Source: Verrucomicrobium spinosum DSM 4136 = JCM 18804 (GTDB lineage Bacteria > Verrucomicrobiota > Verrucomicrobiia > Verrucomicrobiales > Verrucomicrobiaceae). From it: DNA of 64,000 nt. Under the pieces are notes generated by a model, which did not search any database, was not told the origin of the DNA, and saw only the letters and a program-made list of their open reading frames with translations. Position 1 is the stretch's first letter. Each line of letters starts with the position of its first letter. Below, in pieces: positions 25,965 through 34,474 of the stretch. A program made the translations under genes and the position numbers. The stretch is from contig NZ_ABIZ01000001.1 in assembly GCF_000172155.1 (NCBI RefSeq), positions 2,075,105 to 2,139,104 on the forward strand. The letters run 5' to 3'.

Positions 25965-26040
25965 GAGGCGCGTTTTGCAGGTCGGCGGCCCTCCGCAGAC
26001 GTAGTGAAATGCAGCCTTGAAAACTGCCACGACCCCCACG

Positions 26041-26811
26041 ATGCCCGTCCACCCTCTGGCCAACCACCGAGCCCATGACTACCGGGCTCTGGTGAGGGAG
26101 TGGCGGGTGCTGGCGAAGGAGGCGGGTTTGAAGATGCAGGCGTTCGCCCGGGTCGGGGGGCAGTTGCCCGTGTATGTCCTCCGAACCAAGGATGCGGCCA
26201 ATGATCGGCGTCCGACCATCTACCTCTCGGCTGGCATTCATGGCGATGAGGCCGCTGCCCCCTGGGGGCTGCTGGACTGGGCGAGGGAGAATGTAGCCCT
26301 GCTCAGGGAGGGCCGGTTTCTCATCTTTCCGGTGCTGAATCCGCATGGTCTGATCCTCAATACCCGGGCCGACCAGGACGGGGCGGATCTGAACCGGAGC
26401 TTCAATGTGCCGGAGCACCCCCTGATCACTGTCTGGCGGCAACTCGTGGAGGGGCGCGAGTTTTCGCTGGCTCTCTGTCTGCATGAGGACTATGACGGGC
26501 AGGGCTGCTACCTGTATGAACTGAACCCGCGCGGCCCGGTGGTGGGGCATGCGATCTTGAACGACTGCTCACTCGTCCTGCCCATCGATCAGCGAAAGCG
26601 GATCGATGGGCGTGCTGCCAAGGGCGGCCTGATCGTGCGTCGGATGTTGCCGGAAATGCCTGGCCATCCCGAAGCCATTGTGTTGCATTTGATGGGTACA
26701 CCGCTCACACTTACCTTCGAATCCCCCTCGGAGTTTTCCCTGCATGACCGTATCGAAGCGCAAAAGACCTTCATCCGGTCCGCCCTGGAGCACGGCCTCC
26801 GCCGTGGCTGA
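26041..26811 (+). CDS. M14/AstE-aspartoacylase-type zinc hydrolase
   Basis: 256 aa from ATG 26041; an in-frame TTG at 26017 would add eight residues. Visible zinc-site and catalytic features: YLSAGIHGDEAAAPWG (His and Glu ligands), GADLNRSFNVPE (Arg-containing substrate loop), ALCLHEDYDGQG (third His ligand) and LTFESPSEF (catalytic Glu). This is the succinylglutamate desuccinylase/aspartoacylase branch of M14; some M14-like relatives act on peptidoglycan peptides. Placement after mpl makes a murein-peptide role (for example an MpaA-like amidase releasing DAP) attractive, but this is inference. It overlaps the next gene. Confidence 0.82.
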   Translation: MPVHPLANHRAHDYRALVREWRVLAKEAGLKMQAFARVGGQLPVYVLRTKDAANDRRPTIYLSAGIHGDEAAAPWGLLDWARENVALLREGRFLIFPVLNPHGLILNTRADQDGADLNRSFNVPEHPLITVWRQLVEGREFSLALCLHEDYDGQGCYLYELNPRGPVVGHAILNDCSLVLPIDQRKRIDGRAAKGGLIVRRMLPEMPGHPEAIVLHLMGTPLTLTFESPSEFSLHDRIEAQKTFIRSALEHGLRRG

Positions 26812-27820
26812 CCTGCCAGCTGCCAGTGCCCATGAATCCAAACTGCAGGCGTTTTGCTCCTTCTGGTGCGGCATGTTCTGCCTGCTGCTGGCCAGTTGCG
26901 GGAGCCCCGGGGCGGCCCGTCAGATGAAGCCTGAACTGGGAGCCCAGACCTGGCGGAGCTACGACGGGAAGGTCATGCCCTGGCGGGATGGCAAGCCGGT
27001 CAAGGGCGGCAAGCCCAAGGCGGTGGTCATCACCGTGCACGGGCTGAGCGGGGCCGCGCTGGATTTCTGGATGCTGCGGGATGCCTGGCCGGAGCTGGGC
27101 ATGGCCGTGTACGGGATGGAAATGCGGGGACAGGGGAACGACCCGGACCGTCGCCGCCGGGGAGACATCTCCTCCGCCGAGGTCTGGCAGAAGGATCTGC
27201 TCACTTTTCACCGTCTGGTGCGGGAGCGGCATCCCGGGGTGCCCATCATCTGGTATGCGGAAAGTCTGGGCACGCTGATCGCTCTGCACACGGTGACGGA
27301 CCAGATGCGTGACCCCGCAGAGCTCCCTGCGGGACTGGTGCTATCCTCACCCGCGGCGGGACTGCGCCTGCGGCCCAAAGGGGCGCGGGCCACCCTGCTG
27401 TACTCCGCCATTGCCATGACCCCTTGGATCAAGGTGAACCTGGAACGGCTGGGCGGGGTGGATGACCGGCAGATCCGGGTGACGCATGACACCACCCATG
27501 GGGCCCAGATGGCCATCACCTCCCACTACGTGTCCCACTTCACCCTCCGGCTGCTGGGAGAGGTGGATGGCATGATGCGGACTGCTCCCCAGGCAGCCAC
27601 TCAACTGCAAGTGCCGGTGCTGGTGCTGGCGAGTCCGAACGACGTGATCGCCAGTGAAGAGCAGATCCAGATCTTCTACGACCAGATCGGCAGTGCGGAC
27701 AAAACGATCCGCTGGTACCGCCAGTCCTACCACCTGCTCCTGCATGACGCCCAGCGTCAGGAGGTGCTGGAGGATGCCACGAACTGGGTGAAACGTCACA
27801 CGCAGGAGCGACAGAGATGA
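26804..27820 (+). CDS. Lipoprotein alpha/beta hydrolase (S33/monoglyceride-lipase-like)
   Basis: 338 aa from GTG 26804, overlapping the preceding gene by 8 bp. This start gives a lipoprotein signal ending MFCLLLASC. ATG 26873 would leave an unusually short signal. Core features: VITVHGLSGAAL (oxyanion loop), GMEMRGQGNDPDRR, nucleophile WYAESLGTLIAL, acid in LASPNDVIASEE, and His in SYHLLLHDA. It fits the serine aminopeptidase S33/monoacylglycerol lipase family, here anchored to a membrane. The coupled overlap suggests shared expression with the zinc hydrolase. Substrate unknown. Confidence 0.82.
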   Translation: MADLPAASAHESKLQAFCSFWCGMFCLLLASCGSPGAARQMKPELGAQTWRSYDGKVMPWRDGKPVKGGKPKAVVITVHGLSGAALDFWMLRDAWPELGMAVYGMEMRGQGNDPDRRRRGDISSAEVWQKDLLTFHRLVRERHPGVPIIWYAESLGTLIALHTVTDQMRDPAELPAGLVLSSPAAGLRLRPKGARATLLYSAIAMTPWIKVNLERLGGVDDRQIRVTHDTTHGAQMAITSHYVSHFTLRLLGEVDGMMRTAPQAATQLQVPVLVLASPNDVIASEEQIQIFYDQIGSADKTIRWYRQSYHLLLHDAQRQEVLEDATNWVKRHTQERQR

Positions 27821-27863
27821 TCGGGGGGATTTGAAGCAGCTGGGCGTGGATCAAGTAAAAAGC

Positions 27864-27895
27864 GGCTCTGTCCAGCCAACTATCCAGACAGAGCC
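27864..27895 (-). terminator. Terminator downstream of the response-regulator gene
   Basis: A 9-bp perfect stem, ggctctgtc / gacagagcc (27864-27872 and 27887-27895). Read on the minus strand it is followed by gcttttt, fitting a rho-independent terminator 10 bp past the regulator stop. It may also help end the plus-strand hydrolase transcript. Confidence 0.85.
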
Positions 27896-27904
27896 ACGGG
27901 GTTG

Positions 27905-28612
27905 CTAATCAGTGCCGAGTTTTTGACGCTCAGCCCAGCGCACGGCATAGCGGAGGACGGAGGCACCGTCTTCCAGCTTGAGCTTTTCGCGGATGTGGGC
28001 GCGGTGCACTTCCACTGTCTTGACGCTGATGTTCAGGGCATCGCCAATCTGCTGGGTGCTTTTGCCCTCACTGATGAGCTGGAAGACCTCGAACTCGCGA
28101 TCGCTCAGGCGCTGTACGCCATCCACGGGGCGGGCGGCACCGCGACCGGAGAAGGCTTCCATGATCTGGGCGCTCATGGCCGGGCTGACGTAGCGGCCGC
28201 CTTCCAGGACATTGCGGATGGCCTGGAGGAGGGTGGTGCTCTCTGCGTCCTTCATGACATAGCCACGGGCTCCCGCCTTCAGCACCCGCTGGGCGTAGAA
28301 GCTCTCATCATGCATGGAGATGACGAGGATGGGCAGGTCGGGATGGAGGGCGAGGGCGTCCTTGATAAGCTCCAGGCCGTTGCGTCCGGGCAGGGAGATG
28401 TCCACCGCCAGCATGTCCGGCTTGCCCTGCTCCAGCTGCTGTAGTGCGTCCTGCGTATTGCTTGCTGTCCAGTAGCAGCAGAGGTCTGGCTGGCTCTCCA
28501 CCAGCTTCTGCAGCCCGTCTCGCAGCATGGTGTGATCGTCCACAAAGGCGATCTTTTTCTTGTCGGAGTGGGGATCGTCAGGGTCGGTGTATGGCTTGCT
28601 CATGGCGGTCAT
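27905..28612 (-). CDS. NarL/FixJ-type response regulator
   Basis: A 235-aa regulator. The receiver domain (about 20-135) has acidic pocket FVDDHTMLRDGL, phospho-acceptor Asp in MLAVDISLPGRNG (about residue 71), the Ser/Thr of LVISMHDES, and the Lys of GYVMKDAES. The LuxR-type helix-turn-helix (about 165-230) has LSDREFEVFQLISEGKST and ISVKTVEVHRAHIREKL. It is a DNA-binding transcription regulator. ATG 28612 overlaps the kinase stop by one base (taATG), so the pair is translationally coupled; ATG 28603 is an alternative start. Target genes are unknown. Confidence 0.95.
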   Translation of the reverse strand: MTAMSKPYTDPDDPHSDKKKIAFVDDHTMLRDGLQKLVESQPDLCCYWTASNTQDALQQLEQGKPDMLAVDISLPGRNGLELIKDALALHPDLPILVISMHDESFYAQRVLKAGARGYVMKDAESTTLLQAIRNVLEGGRYVSPAMSAQIMEAFSGRGAARPVDGVQRLSDREFEVFQLISEGKSTQQIGDALNISVKTVEVHRAHIREKLKLEDGASVLRYAVRWAERQKLGTD

Positions 28613-30357
28613 TAGTTGGGATTGCAGGTGGAATGGGAGGCGATGACCACAGCGGCGGTGCCCCGGATTCCGTCTTTGCGCGGAGAAATGCGTACGTTTG
28701 CCCCGATCGCATTGACGCGATAATGGATAATTTTTAAACCCATGCCCGTTCTATTCTCCGGAGTGTCGCGAAATTCCACTCCGTCATTCAAAACCTCGAT
28801 TTTCACGGATTCGGTGTTCATTTCGAGGCGGATGTCGATTCGGGTGGCATTGCCATGGCGGGCGGCGTTGTTAACAAGTTCCTGGGATATGCGGTATAAG
28901 TTTACCGCAGCGTTGGGGTTGTCCACCATCACAGAATGCGGACAATAAAAGAAGCACGGGATTTCATACATGGACTCGACATTCTTCGTGAGCTTGGCGA
29001 GGGCACCCATGAGGCCGTCGCCCTCCAGGTCCACCGGGGCCAGGCCGCGGGCGATATTCCGGCACACGGAGGTGGCCTCTGCGATCTGGCTGCTGATTTC
29101 TGACGCCTGGGCCAGATTGGGGGGCAACTGGCGGCGGAGGCGGTCGGTGAAGAGCTCACACTTGAGCTTGATGGCGGCCAGCCGCTGGCAGAGATCATCA
29201 TGCAGATCGTGGCCGATGTTGCGCCGCTCGCGCTCGCTCACATTGAGCATTTGTTGCTCTGAGGCCTTGCGGTCGGTGACATCCCGGCACAGCGCAGCCA
29301 CGCGGTGCACCTCGCCCGCGGCGTTCTTGACGGGGAAGAGGCGGCCCTCAATCCAGCGGATGGAGCCGTCGGGATGGCGGATGCGGTACTCGCACTGGGT
29401 CATGGTGGCCCCATGCATGAGCGGGTCCATGGAGTGGTCCAGCATCTCTACATACTCCTCAAGCACGTAGTCCCTCCAGCTTTCCGGGTCCTCCATGAGC
29501 CGGTGGATGCTGCGGCCCCACATGGTCTCATAGGCGGGGTTCACGTAGATGACTTTCCGGTCCCGGGTGAAGATGAAGAAAAGGTCCCCGACGTTGTCGG
29601 CAAGCTGGTGAAAGCGGTCCTGGTTCTCGCGCAAGGCGCGGCTCAGCTCGGCGAACTCATCGCCGCCTGAGAGGGGCTCGGGCAGGGCGGTGCCGGCCTC
29701 AGTGATGCGCGCATTTTCGAGCAACTGGCGGGTGCGCCGGGTGAAGAACTGGTGCAGCCCCAGCCACAGGAGCAGGCAGGCCGCGGCATGCACACCGGCG
29801 GAGACAAGGCCCTGGCTGCGGGCGCTGCGGTAGGCAATGGCCACTGCTTTGGTGAGATCATGCTCCACGATCACGAGCCACTGGAGGGGGTCATCCGACT
29901 CACTGGGCAGCGGGCGCACGGCGTAGGCGGCCTGTTTGTGATCGGTGCTGAAGGCGGGGGCGCGGTCCCGGGCCGCGCGGAGGGCCAACGCCATCGCCTG
30001 TGGAGGCAGGCTAGAGGCGGCGGGTTGACCCAGCCAGCCTTCCTGGGTCTGGGTGGTGAAGACGATGGTTTGGTCTTGATTGCAGATGACGGCCCAGTGC
30101 ACGCGGGGATCCCGCCCCAGGAAGGCCAGCTCCCGCTTGAGGTCGGCCTCACTGGTGCCCTGCCGGGAGGAGACCATCTCCGCCAGACGCGCTGCGGTCC
30201 GCTCCGCTTGATCGATGACCCGGTCCTCCGCAAGGCGCAGATCACTCCGGAGAAGCAACCACGTGTTGAGCGTAACAAACCCGAGACTGAAGACCAGCAT
30301 CAGCAGTGGGATGCTGATGCGGAGCGGCGGCGGAAATCGCTGCCAGAATGACGTCAT
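28612..30357 (-). CDS. Membrane PAS sensor histidine kinase (HisKA_3 type)
   Basis: 581 aa from ATG 30357, preferred over a TTG 18 bp upstream. TM1 is at about 12-36 (SIPLLMLVFSLGFVTLNTWLL) and an extracytoplasmic region at about 40-180. TM2 (GVHAAACLLLWLGLHQFF) is followed by a HAMP-like linker, then PAS plus PAC at about 255-375 (LADNVGDLFFIFTRD ... RRIRHPDGSIRWIEG-like). The HisKA_3 box ERRNIGHDLHDDLCQRLA holds the phospho-His (about 380). The ATPase has SQELVNNAARHGNAT and GMGLKII. It phosphorylates the NarL-type regulator encoded by the overlapping next gene. The signal sensed is unknown. Confidence 0.93.
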   Translation of the reverse strand: MTSFWQRFPPPLRISIPLLMLVFSLGFVTLNTWLLLRSDLRLAEDRVIDQAERTAARLAEMVSSRQGTSEADLKRELAFLGRDPRVHWAVICNQDQTIVFTTQTQEGWLGQPAASSLPPQAMALALRAARDRAPAFSTDHKQAAYAVRPLPSESDDPLQWLVIVEHDLTKAVAIAYRSARSQGLVSAGVHAAACLLLWLGLHQFFTRRTRQLLENARITEAGTALPEPLSGGDEFAELSRALRENQDRFHQLADNVGDLFFIFTRDRKVIYVNPAYETMWGRSIHRLMEDPESWRDYVLEEYVEMLDHSMDPLMHGATMTQCEYRIRHPDGSIRWIEGRLFPVKNAAGEVHRVAALCRDVTDRKASEQQMLNVSERERRNIGHDLHDDLCQRLAAIKLKCELFTDRLRRQLPPNLAQASEISSQIAEATSVCRNIARGLAPVDLEGDGLMGALAKLTKNVESMYEIPCFFYCPHSVMVDNPNAAVNLYRISQELVNNAARHGNATRIDIRLEMNTESVKIEVLNDGVEFRDTPENRTGMGLKIIHYRVNAIGANVRISPRKDGIRGTAAVVIASHSTCNPN

Positions 30358-30453
30358 GCTCCAAGAACAACGCAAGCAAGGACAAAACGCAAGTGCGGAT
30401 TGTCAGGGCTGCTGCTGAAAGTCGATGAAACAATGCCCCCGGTGAGGTCCCTG

Positions 30454-31362
30454 CTAGGGCTTGCTGCCGACGGGGGCGGTGATCCATGCGGCGCGGGTGT
30501 TGGTCTTGCGTTTGTAGATTTTGTCCCCGGCACAGACGAAGAGCCAGTCCCGGCCGGGGCCGGCGAACTCCACGCTGACGATCTTGGCCCCCGCGTAGGG
30601 CGGAGCGATGGTGCCGGAGAGACGGCCCATGGCATCGAAGACCTGGATGCCGAGCTCGGTGGTGACATAGTAGCGGCCTTTTTCGTCGGTGGTGGCCCCG
30701 TCACCCAGGGCCTCACCCTTGGCATTGTTGGGCGAGACGAGCATCGTCATGTAGGGAGCCCCGCCCTTGAGCGTGCCATCAGGCTGAATCTGCCAGGCCC
30801 AGACCTTGCTGCCACCATGCTCAGACACGGCCAGCGTGTTCTGATCGGCGGAGAGGGTGATGCCGTTGGGCCGGAGCACGTGGCCTTCATCCGCCACGAA
30901 GGCTTTGCCGTCGGGTGTGATGCAGTGAATGCGCTTCGTCGGAGTTTCTGTGAAGTAAACGTACCCTCTGGCAGTGACGATAAGATCATTGGGCTTCACG
31001 TCCTTGACCAGCTCCTTCACGGTGCCGTCCTTCTCAAAGACCACGACCTTGCCAGCCTTGTTCTGGCAGGCGTAGAGGCGGCCTTCCGGGCCCGTGGCCA
31101 GGCCGCTGATGCCAGGCTGGTTGTCGATAAGGAGGCTGACTTTGCCATCCTGGCCCAGCTGATAGATGCCCTTGCCGGCCTTCACATCCGTGAAGAGGAG
31201 ATTGCCCGCGGTATCGGAGGCCAGGCCATCTGTGAAGGCATAGCCCGTGACGGCCTCCTGCCAGCCTTCGCCGGGCAGGAGATTGTCATGAAGGGAGGTG
31301 TCCTGGGCGGCGAGTCCAGCGAATGGGGCAAGCAGCAGGGCGGCGACGAGAAATTGTTTCAT
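30454..31362 (-). CDS. Exported SMP-30/gluconolactonase-like propeller protein
   Basis: A 302-aa protein with a signal peptide ending AGLAAQ. The six-bladed SMP-30/LRE propeller is visible as FTDGLASDTAGNLLFTDV, ISGLATGPEGRLYACQ, KPNDLIVTARGYVYFTE, LRPNGITLSADQNTLAV and EALGDGATTDEKGRYYV. The Asn and Asp residues in NDLIV and PNGITLS are expected metal ligands. Family members hydrolyse sugar lactones or act as binding proteins. The repeated GxxxxxxGxLxFTD pattern supports the family; the substrate is not known. It lies 50 bp downstream of the putative esterase gene on the same strand and may form an operon with it. Confidence 0.88.
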   Translation of the reverse strand: MKQFLVAALLLAPFAGLAAQDTSLHDNLLPGEGWQEAVTGYAFTDGLASDTAGNLLFTDVKAGKGIYQLGQDGKVSLLIDNQPGISGLATGPEGRLYACQNKAGKVVVFEKDGTVKELVKDVKPNDLIVTARGYVYFTETPTKRIHCITPDGKAFVADEGHVLRPNGITLSADQNTLAVSEHGGSKVWAWQIQPDGTLKGGAPYMTMLVSPNNAKGEALGDGATTDEKGRYYVTTELGIQVFDAMGRLSGTIAPPYAGAKIVSVEFAGPGRDWLFVCAGDKIYKRKTNTRAAWITAPVGSKP

Positions 31363-31411
31363 AAAGCCTTGGTAAAATGAGGACGTGAGCAGGGAAGGGG
31401 GGGCAAAACGG

Positions 31412-32278
31412 CTATTGCTTGCGCCAGAGCCACTGCATGGCCTCCGGGAAGATGGAGCCGCCGTGCTTGCTGTTGTGCTGCCCGTCGCCGTACTCGAACT
31501 TCACGTCGTACTTCATGAAGGTGAGGGAGGCCAACATCATCTGGTTGGCCAGGGGCCAGTTGCCATAGGGATTGTCCAGATCATTGGCCCCGTCCTGGAG
31601 GAAGATGCGCAGGGGTTTGCGCTCGGTGACGCGGATCAGGTACGGGTAGGCATGGCCACCGGCCAGGTCCACATAGCTGCCAATGGTGGAGAAGACCTTG
31701 CGGAACTTGTCCGGCCGTTCCCACGCGACGGTGAAGGCGCAGATGGCCCCGCTACTGGCCCCGCCGATGGCCCACTGCTCTGGATCATCCACCAGCTTGT
31801 ACTGCTTCTGCACTTCGGGGATGATTTCATCGAGCAGGAACTTTGAATACGTGTTGCCCAGGGTGTTGTATTCCTTGCCACGGTTGTTGGACTTCCACGC
31901 GCTCTGGGGCTTCTCAGGGCCCAGATGGCCAGGGTTGATGAAAATCCCGATGGTGGGCGGCATGGCACCAGAGGCGATGAGGTTGTCGAAGACGGTGGGC
32001 ACGCGCCAGTTGCCCTTGGCGTTCACATAGTCGTGCCCGTCCTGAAAGACCATGAGCGCGGCGGGCTTCTCCGGGGTGTACTGGGCGGGTGCATAGACCC
32101 ACCAGTCCCGTGTGGTGCCAGCGTACACCTTGGAGTTCCACGTGGGCATCTGAGTCAGGGTGCCTTTGGGCACGCCCGGCTTCTCCAGCGCCAGGTCGCC
32201 GATCTTGTAGTCATCAATGGCAGAGGCCTGCGAGGCGAGGAGCAGGACGGAGAGGAGGACGGGAAGGCGCATGCGCAT
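31412..32278 (-). CDS. Exported esterase, PF00756/enterochelin-esterase-like (paralogue 1)
   Basis: 288 aa from ATG 32278 (32272 also possible), with signal peptide LPVLLSVLLLASQASA. The alpha/beta hydrolase of the putative esterase family has GTTRDWWVYAPAQYTPEKPA, the nucleophile elbow AIGGASSGAICAF, acid/loop FLQDGANDLDNPYGNWP, and His in GDGQHNSKHGG. It is clearly paralogous to 34475-35527 (same [19 protein letters not shown] and HGG motifs). Relatives include feruloyl, enterochelin and polysaccharide esterases. Substrate not determined. The SMP-30 gene follows 50 bp downstream. Confidence 0.87.
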   Translation of the reverse strand: MRMRLPVLLSVLLLASQASAIDDYKIGDLALEKPGVPKGTLTQMPTWNSKVYAGTTRDWWVYAPAQYTPEKPAALMVFQDGHDYVNAKGNWRVPTVFDNLIASGAMPPTIGIFINPGHLGPEKPQSAWKSNNRGKEYNTLGNTYSKFLLDEIIPEVQKQYKLVDDPEQWAIGGASSGAICAFTVAWERPDKFRKVFSTIGSYVDLAGGHAYPYLIRVTERKPLRIFLQDGANDLDNPYGNWPLANQMMLASLTFMKYDVKFEYGDGQHNSKHGGSIFPEAMQWLWRKQ

Positions 32279-32317
32279 GGTGGCTGCTATCAACGCCCGG
32301 CGGGCGGAAAATGTTTC

Positions 32318-32956
32318 CTACGATCGCCTCGTGCACTGGCCCCCGGCGATCTCGAGCACTTCGTCGCACAACATCTCGATCTCATCCCGGGCATGGCTGA
32401 CGTAGATCATCGGGATGGAGAACTCGCGGCGGACGGCCTGGAGATAAGGGAGCACGCGCTGACGCAGCCTTTGATCGAGGCTGGAGAGAGGCTCATCCAT
32501 GAGCAGGATGGCCGGGGAGGCGAGGAGGGCGCGGCCCAGGGCAACGCGTTGTTTCTCCCCACCGCTGAGGTGATGCACCCGACGGTCCAGGAGCGGGGCG
32601 AGTTCGAGGATTTCCACCACCTTGAGGCTGGAAATGGGGCCGCCTGGAGCGTGGCCGAACTCCAGATTGGCCCGCGCATTGAGGTGCGGGAACAGGGCGA
32701 GATCCTGGGGGACGTAGCCCACATGACGCTTCTCTGGGGCCAGGTGCCGACGGGTCGCGGCGTCATCGAGGACGCGACCATGCAGTTGAACGCGACCTGC
32801 GGAAGGGCGGCGCAGACCCGCGACGACCTCAAGCAGGGAGGTTTTGCCCGCGCCGGAAGGGCCGAAGAGGCCAGTGACTGGGGCAGCGAGCTCCACATTC
32901 ACCTCAAGGGCGAAGTCGGCCAGGGGAAGGCGCAGGTTTGCCAGGACCAGGCTCAT
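32318..32956 (-). CDS. modC: Molybdate ABC transporter ATP-binding protein, short form
   Basis: A 212-aa ABC ATPase: Walker A FGPSGAGKTS, Q-loop GYVPQDLALFPH, signature LSGGEKQRVALGRA, Walker B ILLMDEPLSSLD, and H-loop IYVSHARDE. The identity comes from the preceding ModB-type permease gene and from the ModC-like N-terminus. It ends soon after the H-loop, so it lacks the C-terminal TOBE/Mop molybdate-sensing domains of full-length ModC (about 350 aa). ATG 32956 overlaps the modB stop as ATGA, so the two are coupled. A tungstate or sulfate variant is possible. Confidence 0.85.
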   Translation of the reverse strand: MSLVLANLRLPLADFALEVNVELAAPVTGLFGPSGAGKTSLLEVVAGLRRPSAGRVQLHGRVLDDAATRRHLAPEKRHVGYVPQDLALFPHLNARANLEFGHAPGGPISSLKVVEILELAPLLDRRVHHLSGGEKQRVALGRALLASPAILLMDEPLSSLDQRLRQRVLPYLQAVRREFSIPMIYVSHARDEIEMLCDEVLEIAGGQCTRRS

Positions 32957-33624
32957 GAGGGCTGTTTCCGGCGGGTGAGGAGTTCACTGATCCAAAGGGC
33001 GGCGAAGGCCAGCACCACGGAGATGCCCAGGAGCTTCATCGCGTGGGCGTCCTGGCCGGTCTGCACGAGTTGGTAGATCGAGAGGGAGAGCGTGGAGGTC
33101 TTGCCCGAGATGTAGCCAGCCACCATGATGGTGGCACCGAACTCGCCCAGCGCCCGGGCGAAGGACAGGACGACTCCCGCAGCCAGACCGCGCCGGGCCA
33201 GCGGGAGGGTAACGGTCCAGAAGACATTCCACGGGCCGCGCCCCAAGGTGCGGGCGATGCCTTCCAGCCGCACGGGCACCCCTTCAAAGGCGGTGCGGAG
33301 GCTGCGGACGAGCAGGGGGAAGGACATGACGGCGAGGGCGACCACCACGGCCTTCCAGGTGAAGACAATCTCCCAGCCAAAGGTGTTGTACAGCCAGCCG
33401 CCGACGGGGCCGCGTCGGCCGAGCAGCTTGAGCAGGACCAGCCCGGTGGCCACAGGGGGCACGACCAGAGGCAGGGCCACCAGGGTCTCCACGAGCGTCT
33501 TCCCCGGCCAGCGCTTCCGTGCCAGCAGCCAGGCCAGTGCAGCCCCAGGGGGGAGGATGAGCGCCACCGCCGCTGCCGCCGTCCAGAGGGTGAGCCAGAG
33601 GGTCTGCCAGTCGTCAGGGGTCAT
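32953..33624 (-). CDS. modB: Molybdate ABC transporter permease
   Basis: A 223-aa inner-membrane permease of normal ModB length, with about five hydrophobic helices (ALILPPGAALAWLLA; LVALPLVVPPVATGLVLL; VVVALAVMSFPLLV; LGISVVLAFAALWIS). The ModB coupling segment ARALGEFGATIMVAGY is the EAA-like loop that docks onto ModC. It would pass molybdate (or tungstate) from a periplasmic ModA, which is not in the window. Divergent from the DUF4412 gene; the 134-bp gap between them would hold both promoters. Confidence 0.9.
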   Translation of the reverse strand: MTPDDWQTLWLTLWTAAAAVALILPPGAALAWLLARKRWPGKTLVETLVALPLVVPPVATGLVLLKLLGRRGPVGGWLYNTFGWEIVFTWKAVVVALAVMSFPLLVRSLRTAFEGVPVRLEGIARTLGRGPWNVFWTVTLPLARRGLAAGVVLSFARALGEFGATIMVAGYISGKTSTLSLSIYQLVQTGQDAHAMKLLGISVVLAFAALWISELLTRRKQPS

Positions 33625-33758
33625 GAATGAGGTGGAATCGCGGAAGGAGCCGGGCTTTAAGTCCCTAAGGCTCGATCAGGGGGCTGTCAATTCTGCCCGG
33701 GCGCTCCGGGATGGTCCTTGACCTGCCGGGCAATGCAGACTTGCTTGCCACCCCTCCC

Positions 33759-34385
33759 ATGAAACCGCTTTCCTTCCTCGCCGCCCTCCTTCTTACGCTT
33801 GTGCCTGCCACGGGGCGTGCGGATCTGACTCTGGTGCAAAAGTCCAACGCCCCAGGGGCAAAGAATCCCCTGGTGATGAAGGTGAAGGGCGGCAAGATCC
33901 GGATCGACTTCGGCAGTGACCAGACCAACATGGTGGACACGGCGACCGGGGAGATGATCGTGCTCAATCATCTGACCAAGAAGATGACCAAGTCCAACTA
34001 CAAGACTGGGCCCATGGCTGTGGAGATTGCCAGAAACCTGGCGTCCGCCAAGTTGCACCGGCCTCTTAGTACGGGCAAGACGGAGAAGGTGGGGGCATAC
34101 GACTGTGATATTCACGAATGGGATTTTGGCGGCGGGATCAAGAGCAAGCTCTGGGTCGCGAAGAACTATCCCAACTATGAGGCGATCAAGGCGGACCTGG
34201 CCACCATGAGCGCCCTGGGGGGCGCGAATGTGCTGACCGATATCAATGGCATGGTGGTGAAGAACCACATCGATCTCGGCGGTGCCACCGCCACGACGAC
34301 TCTGGAGGAGGCCAAGATCGATCCACTGCCAGACACCGACTTCGTGGTGCCTGCGGGCTATGTGCTGGAGGAAGGGAAGAAGTAA
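33759..34385 (+). CDS. Exported DUF4412-type protein
   Basis: 208 aa from ATG 33759, beginning with signal peptide PLSFLAALLLTLVPATGRA; earlier in-frame codons would bury it. The mature part fits the DUF4412/LolA-like pattern: strands LTLVQKSNAPGAKNPLVMKV, GGKIRIDFGSDQTNMVDT, LNHLTKKMTKSNYK, then VGAYDCDIHEWDF and KLWVAKNYPNYEAIKADL. The family is periplasmic and of unknown function. Single gene, plus strand, ending in a hairpin shared with the convergent esterase gene. Confidence 0.8.
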   Translation: MKPLSFLAALLLTLVPATGRADLTLVQKSNAPGAKNPLVMKVKGGKIRIDFGSDQTNMVDTATGEMIVLNHLTKKMTKSNYKTGPMAVEIARNLASAKLHRPLSTGKTEKVGAYDCDIHEWDFGGGIKSKLWVAKNYPNYEAIKADLATMSALGGANVLTDINGMVVKNHIDLGGATATTTLEEAKIDPLPDTDFVVPAGYVLEEGKK

Positions 34386-34411
34386 GCAAATCTGAGTGCA
34401 GGCCAAAGAAA

Positions 34412-34439
34412 ACCGGGCTGCCCTGGAGGACGGCCCGGT
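34412..34439. terminator. Bidirectional terminator hairpin
   Basis: A 7-bp stem, accgggc / gcccggt (34412-34418 and 34433-34439), between the convergent DUF4412 and esterase genes. The minus-strand reading is followed by tttcttt, the better orientation for terminating the esterase transcript. Confidence 0.75.
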
Positions 34440-34474
34440 CTTGCTGAAGGAGTCAAAGGTGAAAGACGGCGGGC

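Noticed and set aside
31925..33076. 383-codon plus-strand open frame
   Set aside because: Antisense of the esterase, modC and modB genes, all with clear motifs; no motif in the reverse frame.
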